A stretch of DNA of 17,826 nucleotides from Spirochaetaceae bacterium (GTDB lineage: Bacteria > Spirochaetota > Spirochaetia > Treponematales > Breznakiellaceae): contig JAITCP010000021.1 in assembly GCA_031283025.1 (NCBI GenBank), forward strand, positions 1 through 17,826. Reading direction: 5' to 3'. The notes beneath the pieces were generated by a model. The model saw only the letters and a program-made list of their open reading frames with translations, was not told the DNA's origin and searched no databases. Positions 7,979 through 15,878 of the stretch are shown piece by piece. Made by a program: the position numbers and the translations under genes. Each line of letters opens with the position of its first letter. The first letter of the stretch is position 1.

Positions 7979-8881
7979 CTACTGCCCGGAACAAATCCTG
8001 TTTTTGCCTGCTTTTTTTGCTGCGTACAAGGCTTCGTCCGCCCCGGAAATAAAGTCCGTTACAGAACTGTCTCTTTGGGGAATGATGGAGTTAACGCCTA
8101 TGCTTACCGTAACGGAACCTGTTTTTTCCTTGATAGGAAGGCGCAGTTCTTCTACGGCGGCACGGATTCCTTCAGCGATAATCAGGGCGGGTTTTAGGTC
8201 AGTGTCCGGAAGCAGGACGCCGAATTCTTCCCCTCCAAGCCGGGCGGGATGATCCGCAGGCCGTTTGGCCCATGCGATAAAAACCCCTGCAGCAGCCCGC
8301 AGAAGGGCGTCCCCCTGGAGGTGCCCGTAGCTGTCGTTGTAGGCCTTGAACCCGTCAAAATCCACCATCAAAAAAGAAAGCGGTTTCTGTTCCCTGGCCG
8401 CCCGGCGCCATTCCATCTCCAGCCGGTCTTCAAAACTACGCCGGTTGGGGAGCCCCGTCAGAGAATCAGTGAGCCCAATTCCTTCAAGCGCCTTTATTTG
8501 ATGTAAAATATCCAGGTGTTTCCGTATTCTGGCCCGAATCGCCGCAGGCTTAAAAGGCTTGATGATATAATCGGCAGCTCCCAGAAGAAAGCTCTTTTCC
8601 TCATCCTCTTCCGAAGATAATCCGGTGATAAAAATAACCGGTATTGCATTGGTTTCCTCATTGGACTTGAGCTGAACAATAACATTGTATCCATCCAGAT
8701 CGGGCAGCAGAATATCCAAAAGGATTAGATTGGGGTGCTGTTCCTGAGCCAGCCTGAGAGCCTCATTTCCGGTTTTTGCGGTTAATATTCCGTACTCGCC
8801 CGATAATATCCGGTTAAGTACTGAAAGAACGGACGCTTCGTCATCCACAATAAGCAGTGTATGTTTCGTGTCCTTTTCCAT
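7979..8881 (-). CDS. Response regulator with GGDEF diguanylate cyclase domain
   Basis: This 300-residue protein has an N-terminal receiver domain (about residues 8-122) with acidic pair D13-D14, phospho-acceptor D56 in LILLDILLPD, T86 and K108, then a GGDEF domain (about 137-298). The signature is GGEEF (216-220), which is active in this family, and an RxxD inhibitory site (RPAD, 207-210) stands five residues before it. It should make c-di-GMP from two GTP when phosphorylated and be product-inhibited; the RR-GGDEF architecture is that of PleD/WspR-type cyclases. The ATG at 8881 was chosen because AAGGAG lies nine bases upstream; the longer TTG start at 8908 would overlap the kinase gene. It begins 16 bp behind the hybrid kinase stop, so the kinase (receiver plus HPt) is the likely phosphodonor. 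The next gene starts at its stop codon. Confidence 0.95.
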   Translation of the reverse strand: MEKDTKHTLLIVDDEASVLSVLNRILSGEYGILTAKTGNEALRLAQEQHPNLILLDILLPDLDGYNVIVQLKSNEETNAIPVIFITGLSSEEDEEKSFLLGAADYIIKPFKPAAIRARIRKHLDILHQIKALEGIGLTDSLTGLPNRRSFEDRLEMEWRRAAREQKPLSFLMVDFDGFKAYNDSYGHLQGDALLRAAAGVFIAWAKRPADHPARLGGEEFGVLLPDTDLKPALIIAEGIRAAVEELRLPIKEKTGSVTVSIGVNSIIPQRDSSVTDFISGADEALYAAKKAGKNRICSGQ

Positions 8882-8897
8882 GCCTGTTTTCTCCTTT

Positions 8898-11800
8898 TTA
8901 TGCTGCAAACGTTTCCTTTATTTCGTTTAACAGAGTCCTGGCTTCCGCAAAATCAAAATTTTCTATCTGCATTGCCAGTTTCCGGTATTCCAGTCCGGTG
9001 GGAGCAAAAATCTCCCGCATTTCATCCAAAAGATCAAGGCTTTTGGCGCTGTTGATCCTAAGCAAATCTTCCAGTCTCTTAATAAACGCCAAAACGATTG
9101 TTTTATCTATTATTATACCAGTTTCTGCCTTTTCTTCAATTAACGCCGACTGCTCCGGCACATTGCTGTGTATAAGCGCAAAAACAGCGCTGCACATATT
9201 TTCCAGGTTGTTCCAAATTTCCGGGGCGGGAGCGGCGGAACTGTCGTTTAAGGCCTGTTCCATTGCCAAAGCGGCGGACGCAAGGGTAGCGGCCCCCACC
9301 AGGGCGGCGGTACTCTTTAAGGTATGGGCAAGCCTTTGGGCGGCGGCATAATCCTTCGTGTCCAGGGCATTCCGTATCTTTTCCGAGTCCGCTTTATGAT
9401 TATGTTTGAAATCAGCCAAAAGTTGTTCATAAAAAGGTTCACTGCCGGCGGCATTGGTTATTCCTATTGCACGATCAATCAGTTTTTCCGGTTCCGGCAA
9501 GCCCGCGGGGAGGCCCGACCTTTGCGCTTTTTTCTGAGTGATCGTATACATTTCTTGGGGCAGCCATTTTGCCAGCACATGGTTAAGCTCCGCTGAGTTT
9601 ATCGGCTTGGACAAGAAGTCATTCATTCCGTTATCCAGGAAAAGCTCCCGAGCACCGGAAAAAGCATTGGCGGTAAGGGCAACAATGGGAACTGTTTTAT
9701 ACCATCCGGTTTCTATTGCCCGGATATGGGCAGTGGCTTCAAGACCGTCCATCTCCGGCATCATGTGATCCATGAATATTAAATGATACTGTTTTTCAGC
9801 GGATTTTTTCAATGCCTCTATCCCGCTTCCGGCGGCATCGGCCTTGATATTGTGGACGGCAAGGTAAGTCAGGGCCACTTTAAGGTTGATGGCATTGTCA
9901 TCCACCACCAGGACTTTTGCATCTCCCTTACTCCATACCATGCTTTCTTCAACACTATGTGGAACCATGGAAGGATCGCCCTTGGGCAGGGGCAAGAGAG
10001 CGGTAAACACAGACCCTTTGCCGTATTCACTTTCAACTTCAATACGGCCATCCATCATTTCTGCCAACCGCTTACAGATGGGGAGTCCCAGCCCCGTACC
10101 GGTTATACCGCGGTTTTTATAGCTGTCAAGCTGTTCAAAAGTTCCGAATATTTTTTCAAAATCCGCTTTTCGTATGCCTACGCCGGTATCTTCTATAACA
10201 ATGGCAATATAGTCTGTTTCCGCTTCCTTAACGCTTTTAACATGGAATTGAACAACCCCTTCATGGGTATATTTGATTGCATTATTCAAGAGATTTGTCA
10301 GAATCTGGCGAACCCGGATGTCATCGCCGTATACCACTTTGGGAACATTGTCGTCAAAGCTGGCCCGGAATTCCAGGTCCTTGTTGGCTGCCATAAATTT
10401 GTTTTGTGAAGCTACATTGCTGTACAGTTTATACAAATCAAAATGAACCGGCGTTAATTCCATTTTTCCGGCTTCAATCTTGGACAGGTCAAGAATATCA
10501 TTAATGATCTGCAGGAGCATATGGGACATACTCCTAATATCATTGAAAAAATTAAGCTGCTGGGTATCCAAATTATCCGTTGGCATCAATTCGCTCATGC
10601 CGATAATGGCATTCATGGGGGTGCGTATCTCATGGCTCATGGATGCAAGGAACCGGTTTTTTGCAATGTTGGCGCTCTCTGATCTTTTAACATCGTCTAT
10701 GTTGAATATGCCGCCAATTAAAAGAGACGGTCTGCCTTCATGCCATTCAACGGTGCGGCCAAAAACTATAACCCACACATATTCCCCGCGTTTGCTGCGA
10801 ATCTGCAATTCCGACCGGTAACTGTCCGATGCCCCGCTGATATAATTATCCAGTTCCCGGATAGTGTGGCTCAGGTCGTCCGGGTGAACAATATCCACCC
10901 ATTTGGAAGGGGGGTCCGTTCTTTTCCGGTTGTTGAAACCAAGTACATTGATTTCCCCCGGAACATAACCGAATTGATCCCAAAAGTGGGTGGAAAGGGA
11001 AAGCTTGTCCGTAGCCGGAGAAAATTCCCAGTAGGTAAGCCGGGAAAGGGCTGCCACAATATCCATGTGATTGGTTTTTCGGATCAGGGCGTTCCAGTTG
11101 GTGGATAGCGCAACCTGAAGAAGCTGGTTCGATGTCTTTATGGATAAAAAATCTCCGGTATATTCAACTTCATGTTCCTGGGAATAATTGCCTTTGGACA
11201 TGGCCTTTAAGATACGGCTTTGCTCGTCGATCATATTGCTGTAGGAAACAATAAGGTCCCGCACCATTCTGGACAGGTTCCCCCCCTCGTCGCGGCTGTT
11301 AAAAATCCGTACCGGGGAATGAAGATCGCCGTCAATCAGTATTTTATTTATTCGCGTAATGCACGAGTTAATTGGCCTGGAAATAATGTCAGAAATATAA
11401 TAGCCAAAAAGAAGCGCGGCTATTAAAACCGCAGCCATAATAAAAACCAAAATGCTGTTTATCATGGTTGTAACAATGCGGGATTCTTCTGTTTGTTCCT
11501 CGGTTAACATATTCAGATGATTGGTAAGCTGCTGTCCCGCATTCTTAAGATTTGTTCCCCGTTCAGTTAATTGTATCAGGGCTGCTTTTTGTTCATCTCC
11601 GGAACTGCGCTGATTCCGGAGCAGTGTCAGGTAGCTGTCCCGCGCTCCGGTAAAGCCGATGTATTCCTGTTTAACATCGGTTAAATGGTTGAGGCATTCC
11701 TCATTATCAAGGGATTGCTCCAGTTCTGAAATATAGCCGTCAAAATCGGCGGCAAGGCCTTCTACTTCCGCCTGTATCTTCCTATAATTTACCAGTTCTC

Positions 11801-12026
11801 CCAGGTTATAAAACAGCGCCGCATCGCAATAAAGCGCTTCCTGATCCCGGATATTGTACATCAGCCTGGCGGAAAGAACGCTCGCAGACATCCGCGTGTT
11901 CATTTGCCTGACGTTTTTATTTTCAATGTTTACGGCAATAATGCCTGCCAAACCTACGGCCATTGCCATTAAGGCCACTATCAGAAAACTAACTGTTAAC
12001 TTTGCAAAAATCTTCAGGTTTTCCAT
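8898..12026 (-). CDS. Membrane hybrid histidine kinase (HAMP-PAS-HisKA-HATPase-REC-HPt)
   Basis: This 1042-residue kinase has a membrane segment at about 10-32, an extracytoplasmic helical sensor (about 33-188), a second membrane segment (about 189-212), HAMP (about 213-265), and a PAS domain (about 325-450) ending in YVWVIVFGRTVEW and the SLLIGGIFNIDD strand. The dimerisation helix carries H465 in SHEIRTPMN. The ATPase has an N box near N582, DTGVG (613-617) and GTGLG (643-647). The receiver has D709-D710, phospho-acceptor D753 in FMDHMMPEMDG, and K807. The HPt domain has H901 in RLAHTLKS. About 70 further residues of helical sequence follow it. The His-Asp-His layout is a full phosphorelay that should pass phosphate to the downstream REC-GGDEF protein. 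The ATG at 12026 has CGGGGA about five bases upstream. The signal sensed is unknown; sensors of this four-helix type often bind small molecules or amino acids. Confidence 0.95.
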   Translation of the reverse strand: MENLKIFAKLTVSFLIVALMAMAVGLAGIIAVNIENKNVRQMNTRMSASVLSARLMYNIRDQEALYCDAALFYNLGELVNYRKIQAEVEGLAADFDGYISELEQSLDNEECLNHLTDVKQEYIGFTGARDSYLTLLRNQRSSGDEQKAALIQLTERGTNLKNAGQQLTNHLNMLTEEQTEESRIVTTMINSILVFIMAAVLIAALLFGYYISDIISRPINSCITRINKILIDGDLHSPVRIFNSRDEGGNLSRMVRDLIVSYSNMIDEQSRILKAMSKGNYSQEHEVEYTGDFLSIKTSNQLLQVALSTNWNALIRKTNHMDIVAALSRLTYWEFSPATDKLSLSTHFWDQFGYVPGEINVLGFNNRKRTDPPSKWVDIVHPDDLSHTIRELDNYISGASDSYRSELQIRSKRGEYVWVIVFGRTVEWHEGRPSLLIGGIFNIDDVKRSESANIAKNRFLASMSHEIRTPMNAIIGMSELMPTDNLDTQQLNFFNDIRSMSHMLLQIINDILDLSKIEAGKMELTPVHFDLYKLYSNVASQNKFMAANKDLEFRASFDDNVPKVVYGDDIRVRQILTNLLNNAIKYTHEGVVQFHVKSVKEAETDYIAIVIEDTGVGIRKADFEKIFGTFEQLDSYKNRGITGTGLGLPICKRLAEMMDGRIEVESEYGKGSVFTALLPLPKGDPSMVPHSVEESMVWSKGDAKVLVVDDNAINLKVALTYLAVHNIKADAAGSGIEALKKSAEKQYHLIFMDHMMPEMDGLEATAHIRAIETGWYKTVPIVALTANAFSGARELFLDNGMNDFLSKPINSAELNHVLAKWLPQEMYTITQKKAQRSGLPAGLPEPEKLIDRAIGITNAAGSEPFYEQLLADFKHNHKADSEKIRNALDTKDYAAAQRLAHTLKSTAALVGAATLASAALAMEQALNDSSAAPAPEIWNNLENMCSAVFALIHSNVPEQSALIEEKAETGIIIDKTIVLAFIKRLEDLLRINSAKSLDLLDEMREIFAPTGLEYRKLAMQIENFDFAEARTLLNEIKETFAA

Positions 12027-12111
12027 TTTATCCCCGGACTTTTATAACAAACATGGATCTTTATTGTTTAATATTTGCCCTTTTTTTGCACTTTTACAAC
12101 CCTCTTAAGGC

Positions 12112-12132
12112 CATCTTTTTCACTTAAAGATG
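12112..12132 (+). other. Perfect 7-bp hairpin in the divergent intergenic region
   Basis: CATCTTT (12112-12118) and AAAGATG (12126-12132) are perfect inverted repeats around TTCACTT, directly before the GC-rich terminator hairpin. It could be an operator between the two divergent genes or part of a short plus-strand RNA. The rest of 12027-12111 is A/T-rich; on the minus strand it holds TATAAA about 25 bases before the kinase start, a possible but weak -10. Confidence 0.35.
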
Positions 12133-12143
12133 CCGGCTATGCC

Positions 12144-12167
12144 CCGGCTTCACCAGCCGGTTTTTTT
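12144..12167 (+). terminator. Intrinsic terminator upstream of clpS
   Basis: CCGGCT (12144-12149), loop TCACC, AGCCGG (12155-12160) and then seven T form a textbook Rho-independent terminator on the plus strand. A second CCGGCT at 12133-12138 could pair with the same 3' arm. No plus-strand gene is visible between it and the divergent kinase, so it ends either antisense or readthrough transcription, or an unseen short RNA. It lies before, and partly overlaps, the clpS promoter. Confidence 0.6.
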
Positions 12168-12177
12168 ATGCTATACT
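12149..12177 (+). promoter_or_regulatory. Predicted clpS promoter, giving a leaderless mRNA
   Basis: TTCACC (12149-12154, 4 of 6 to TTGACA), a 17-bp spacer and TATACT (12172-12177, 5 of 6 to TATAAT) form a sigma70-type promoter. Transcription starting about seven bases after the -10 would begin at or next to the A of the clpS ATG (12184). Confidence 0.5.
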
Positions 12178-12183
12178 AGGCGT

Positions 12184-12492
12184 ATGCCCTATACCGGAGA
12201 CGGGACAGAACTGGTTCGTAAAAGGCGGGAAAAGCTTAAAGAACCGGAAGATTACCGGGTAGTCCTGTTAAACGACAACTATACGACCATGGATTTTGTC
12301 GTGGAAGTCATCATGATGGTTTTTCACAAAGACGAGGAAAACGCTACCCGGATTATGCTGGATGTACACCAAAAGGGCAGGGGAATAGTAGGGATGTATC
12401 CCTATGACATAGCCCGGACCAAGGCAAATCATGTTCATGCTCTGGCCCGGCAGTATGAGTTTCCCTTAAAATGTATAATTGAAAAAGCCTAA
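12184..12492 (+). CDS. clpS: ATP-dependent Clp protease adaptor ClpS
   Basis: The 102-residue protein has the whole ClpS core: VVLLNDNYTTMDFV (residues 26-39) with N30 and D31, gatekeeper-type M36, H62 in DVHQKGRGIVG, and YPYDIARTK (72-80). In this family Asn, Asp and His hold the alpha-amino group of the destabilising N-terminal residue, and the adaptor docks on the ClpA N-domain through its own N-terminal tail. It selects N-degron substrates with Leu, Phe, Trp or Tyr at the N-terminus. The ATG at 12184 starts the conserved length; an earlier in-frame ATG at 12130 would run through the terminator and promoter and is rejected. No convincing Shine-Dalgarno precedes 12184 and the predicted transcription start coincides with it, so the message may be leaderless. 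clpA starts 14 bases after its stop. Confidence 0.95.
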   Translation: MPYTGDGTELVRKRREKLKEPEDYRVVLLNDNYTTMDFVVEVIMMVFHKDEENATRIMLDVHQKGRGIVGMYPYDIARTKANHVHALARQYEFPLKCIIEKA

Positions 12493-12506
12493 CCAGGGAG
12501 GAATAT

Positions 12507-14903
12507 ATGAAAATCAGCCGCCACGTACAGGCGATCATCAACGCGGCATATAACGAGGCTAGACTCCGTAACCACGAATACCTGACCCCGGAGCATATCC
12601 TTTATGCGGCCCTGTCCTTTGACGAGGTTCAGGGGGTGCTTAACGCGTGCGGTGCCAACCTCGATCAGCTTAAAAACGGCATGGAAAGCTTTTTTGAGCA
12701 AAAGATTCCTCTAACAAGTAAAACCGAACCAACCCAGACTGTGGGCTTCCAGAATGTGCTGGAACGGGCTGTAATACAAAGCCAATCATCCCAAAAGGAC
12801 AGCCTGGATGTGGCGGACATACTCGTTTCCCTGTTTGATGAGGAACGGAACTACTGCGCATACTATATGCGCAAGGCGGGGGTAAAGCGCTATGAGCTGG
12901 TGAATGTCCTTTCCCACGGCTACGAGGGGGATAATTCCGATACCTTTGTCATTCAAGGAGCAGGGGCCCGCCACCGGGAAGGCCAGCACAAGCCGGAAAC
13001 TGAAGCAGATGTTGAAGTGGATCGCAAAGCGGCGGGCAAAAAGAGCGTCCTGGACAGGTTTGCCGCCGATCTTACCGCCATGGCCCGTGAAGGCAAACTG
13101 GAACCGGTAATTGGCCGGGAAAACGAGCTGGACCGGACGGTGCAGATTCTTTGCCGCCGTCATAAAAACAACCCCGTCCATGTGGGCGACTCCGGGGTGG
13201 GCAAAACCGCCATAACCGAAGGCCTGGCTCAGCGTATCGTGGCGGGCCGGGTGCCCCCAATCCTCAAGAACTGTTCCATTTATTCTTTGGACATGGGCAC
13301 CCTGATAGCGGGCACCAGATACCGGGGCGATTTTGAAGAGCGGGTCAAGCGGGTTGTTGAGGAGATGCTAAAAAAAGAAAAGGCTATCCTCTTTATTGAT
13401 GAAATCCATACCCTGGTAGGGGCCGGCGCGGTTTCCGGAAACGCCCTGGATGCGGCGAATATCCTCAAGCCAGCCCTTGGTTCCGGGAAACTCCGCTGCA
13501 TAGGCAGTACCACCCACGAAGAATACGGCAAATTCTTTGAGAAAGACCGTGCTCTTTCCCGGCGCTTTCAGAAAATCGACATTAACGAACCGAGCGAGGA
13601 AGATGCAGTCGCCATACTCCGCGGGCTTAAAGATAAATATGAGAATTACCACAAGGTTCATTACAGTGAAGAGGCCCTGGAAAGCGCCGTTAAACTTTCC
13701 GCCCAGTACATCACCGACCGCCGCCTGCCCGACAAGGCCATTGACGTAATCGACGAGGCAGGGGCATTTGTCCGCATAGAAGCGTTCAAAAAACTGCGGG
13801 AAGAAGACGGGGAAAAAGCGCAGAAAACCGGACAAGAGACTGCGGTTCAAAACGATGCGGTCAGTAAAACTGTTCAGGAAGGAACGGTAGAGTTTATCGG
13901 CATAGGAACCACGGAAATTGAAACGGTGGTTTCCAAAATTGCCCGGATTCCGGAAAAATCCGTAGGGATAAGCGAAAAAGACCGGCTGAAAGCTCTGGAA
14001 GAAAATCTGCGGCAGCGTATTTTTGGACAGGATGATGCTGTCAAAGCCGTGGTCAAGGCTGTCAAGCGATCCAGGGCCGGCTTCCGCTCCCCCAACAAGC
14101 CGGTGGCGAACTTCCTTTTTGTGGGGCCCACCGGGGTAGGCAAGACAGAGCTTGCCCGCAGCCTGGCGGATATTCTGGAACTGCCCATGCACCGCTTTGA
14201 CATGAGCGAGTACCAGGAAAAGCACACCGTGTCCCGGCTTATCGGTTCGCCTCCGGGTTATGTTGGTTACGAGGAGGGCGGCCTTCTAACCGACGCGGTG
14301 CGTAAACAGCCCCACGCAGTGCTGCTGCTGGACGAAATTGAAAAGGCCCATCAGGACATTTACAATATACTCCTCCAGATCATGGACTATGCCACATTGA
14401 CGGACAACAACGGCCGCAAGGCGGATTTCCGTAACATTGTCTTTATTATGACCAGCAATGCCGGAGCGCGGGATATTGGGAAAAGCCTTATCGGCTTTGG
14501 CGGGCGGATCAACGATGACAGCGCCGTAAACGGAGCGGTGGAAAAAATCTTCACCCCCGAATTCCGCAACCGTCTGGATGCGATAGTCCGTTTTGGCCAC
14601 CTGTCACGGGAGATCATGCTCTCTATCATTGGCAAAGAATTGGCCATTTTTAAGGATCAGCTTGCGGAAAAAAACGTCGCCCTGGAAGTTACCGACGCCT
14701 GCATAGACCAACTGGCCGAGGAAGGTTATTCACGGGAATTTGGGGCAAGGAATGCAGGGCGGCTTGTGGAAGAAAAGATCAAAACCTTTTTTGTGGATGA
14801 AGTGCTTTTTGGCGCTTTAAGCGAAGCAGGGGGCAAAGCCAAGGCCGACTATGACGGCGGCGAATACCTGATCACCGTTTTGGAAACGGCGGAAGCGGAA
14901 TAA
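12507..14903 (+). CDS. clpA: ATP-dependent Clp protease ATP-binding subunit ClpA
   Basis: This 798-residue class I Clp/Hsp100 unfoldase has an N-domain (about 1-140), where ClpS docks, then two AAA+ modules. Module 1 has Walker A GDSGVGKT (227-234) and Walker B ILFIDE (294-299). Module 2 has Walker A GPTGVGKT (540-547), Walker B VLLLDE (605-610), a pore-type GYVGYEEGG stretch (584-592), and a C-terminal D2 small domain. The IGF tripeptide (662-664) in SLIGFGG is the ClpP-binding loop, so it should feed ClpP, which is not in the window. It lacks the ClpB/ClpC coiled-coil middle domain. About 35 acidic and Gln/Thr-rich residues (431-464) between the two modules look like an insertion and explain much of the length above the usual ~760. 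The RBS AGGGAGG lies five bases before the ATG. It sits between clpS and aat. Confidence 0.96.
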   Translation: MKISRHVQAIINAAYNEARLRNHEYLTPEHILYAALSFDEVQGVLNACGANLDQLKNGMESFFEQKIPLTSKTEPTQTVGFQNVLERAVIQSQSSQKDSLDVADILVSLFDEERNYCAYYMRKAGVKRYELVNVLSHGYEGDNSDTFVIQGAGARHREGQHKPETEADVEVDRKAAGKKSVLDRFAADLTAMAREGKLEPVIGRENELDRTVQILCRRHKNNPVHVGDSGVGKTAITEGLAQRIVAGRVPPILKNCSIYSLDMGTLIAGTRYRGDFEERVKRVVEEMLKKEKAILFIDEIHTLVGAGAVSGNALDAANILKPALGSGKLRCIGSTTHEEYGKFFEKDRALSRRFQKIDINEPSEEDAVAILRGLKDKYENYHKVHYSEEALESAVKLSAQYITDRRLPDKAIDVIDEAGAFVRIEAFKKLREEDGEKAQKTGQETAVQNDAVSKTVQEGTVEFIGIGTTEIETVVSKIARIPEKSVGISEKDRLKALEENLRQRIFGQDDAVKAVVKAVKRSRAGFRSPNKPVANFLFVGPTGVGKTELARSLADILELPMHRFDMSEYQEKHTVSRLIGSPPGYVGYEEGGLLTDAVRKQPHAVLLLDEIEKAHQDIYNILLQIMDYATLTDNNGRKADFRNIVFIMTSNAGARDIGKSLIGFGGRINDDSAVNGAVEKIFTPEFRNRLDAIVRFGHLSREIMLSIIGKELAIFKDQLAEKNVALEVTDACIDQLAEEGYSREFGARNAGRLVEEKIKTFFVDEVLFGALSEAGGKAKADYDGGEYLITVLETAEAE

Positions 14904-14938
14904 CATCTAATTCCTTCCCTACAGCATAATGAATTTGA

Positions 14939-15619
14939 ATGATGTATAGCCCCGGCCCCGATCCTGAATTCCCCTATCTGAACGAAAACCAGCGTTTCTC
15001 TTTTCCCGATCCCTCAACCGTAAAGGGGGACATTATTGCCATAGGGGGTAACCTTTCACCGGGGATGCTTCTTTCCGCCTATGAGCAGGGAATTTTCCCC
15101 TGGTACAATCCGGACGATCCTCTTCTGTGGCAGTCCCCCGACCCGCGCTTTGTGATCTTTCCCCACACCCTTCATGTCTCCCGTTCCATGCAGAAGCTCC
15201 TTAAGCGGGGCGATTTTGAAATCAGCTTTGACAGTAACTTTGACAGCGTAATCCGGGGCTGCAGTGAAGCAGACCGTCCCGGCCAGGGAGGCACCTGGAT
15301 AACAGAAGACATAATCGCCGGATATACGGAGCTCTTCCGGCTGGGCTATGTCCATTCCGCGGAAAGCCGGCAGGACGGCGTACTTGTTGGGGGATGCTAC
15401 GGCGTGCTTCTGAACAATGTCTTTTGCGGCGAGTCAATGTTCGCCAGGGTTTCTAACGCGTCAAAGGCGGCGTTCGTCACTCTGGCCCAGTACCTTTTTA
15501 AGGAGCGGGGTGTCCGCTTCATTGACTGCCAGGTTCCGACGGATCACCTGCGCAGCATGGGTGGGCAAGTAGTCAGCCGTAAGGAATTTTTGCGGCTGTT
15601 GAGAGATGCCGGAGCATAG
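14939..15619 (+). CDS. aat: Leucyl/phenylalanyl-tRNA--protein transferase
   Basis: The 226-residue protein has the expected family length and motifs: GIFPWYNPDDPLLWQSPDPR (51-70), GTWI (118-121), HSAE (139-142), GGCYG (151-155), GESMFARVSNASK (164-176) and FIDCQ (194-198) followed by DHLRSMG (202-208). The enzyme moves Leu or Phe from aminoacyl-tRNA onto proteins with N-terminal Lys or Arg, making them ClpS/ClpA/ClpP substrates. GGCYG and SAE are small departures from the commoner GGLYG and SVE. It starts 35 bases after the clpA stop, with no good Shine-Dalgarno; two ATG codons in a row (14939 and 14942) are the only reasonable starts. Expression probably depends on readthrough from clpS-clpA. 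Confidence 0.96.
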   Translation: MMYSPGPDPEFPYLNENQRFSFPDPSTVKGDIIAIGGNLSPGMLLSAYEQGIFPWYNPDDPLLWQSPDPRFVIFPHTLHVSRSMQKLLKRGDFEISFDSNFDSVIRGCSEADRPGQGGTWITEDIIAGYTELFRLGYVHSAESRQDGVLVGGCYGVLLNNVFCGESMFARVSNASKAAFVTLAQYLFKERGVRFIDCQVPTDHLRSMGGQVVSRKEFLRLLRDAGA

Positions 15620-15640
15620 AGAGGGTTCCTCTGGGTTTTA
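15620..15640 (+). terminator. Weak hairpin terminator after aat
   Basis: AGAGG (15620-15624), loop GTT and CCTCT (15628-15632) form a short hairpin just behind the aat stop, followed by GGGTTTTA. The T tract is short and separated from the stem by GGG, so termination would be inefficient if it occurs. From here to the promoter at 15707 nothing else is seen. Confidence 0.3.
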
Positions 15641-15706
15641 GCTTCCCTTATGGCGATTTGTGCGGTGTTTTTGGCGGGATTGGAGACACTTCATACCAAA
15701 ATTCAC

Positions 15707-15736
15707 TTGACAGACCGCATAAAATGTTTATATAAT
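15707..15736 (+). promoter_or_regulatory. Consensus sigma70 promoter of the accessory cassette
   Basis: TTGACA (15707-15712), an 18-bp spacer and TATAAT (15731-15736) match the sigma70 consensus at all twelve positions. Transcription should start near 15743 and give a 5' leader of about 135 bases before the ATG at 15879. Confidence 0.8.
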
Positions 15737-15836
15737 TATAGACGGCAAAAGCATGGATTTTTCATTTCTGAACGGTAGTTAGGACTATGATGGAATATCT
15801 ATGAAACATGGAAGAACCGGAATTTTCGTGAAAATG

Positions 15837-15864
15837 CCATTACATTCTAATGGTTGAGTTTTTT
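15837..15864 (+). promoter_or_regulatory. Attenuator-like hairpin in the leader of the dCTP deaminase-fold gene
   Basis: CCATTA (15837-15842), loop CATTC and TAATGG (15848-15853) are followed by TTGAG and six T (15859-15864). It sits directly before the Shine-Dalgarno AGGAGG (15868-15873), so it could act as an early terminator or RBS-proximal control hairpin. The leader before it contains several very short reading frames such as one of nine codons at 15753. Confidence 0.4.
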
Positions 15865-15878
15865 ATTAGGAGGAACTT

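Noticed and set aside
7971..8061. Frameshift or gene fusion between the REC-GGDEF gene and the unknown gene
   Set aside because: The cyclase ends normally after its last GGDEF helix (KAGKNRICSGQ). The short overlap or close restart is typical of translational coupling.
12130..12183. Upstream in-frame start for clpS adding 18 residues
   Set aside because: The extension would run through the intrinsic terminator and the promoter, and the extra residues match nothing in ClpS. The ATG at 12184 gives the usual length.
13368..14225. 285-codon minus-strand frame inside clpA
   Set aside because: It lies opposite conserved AAA+ motifs of clpA, which fix the coding strand; the antisense product has no recognisable features.
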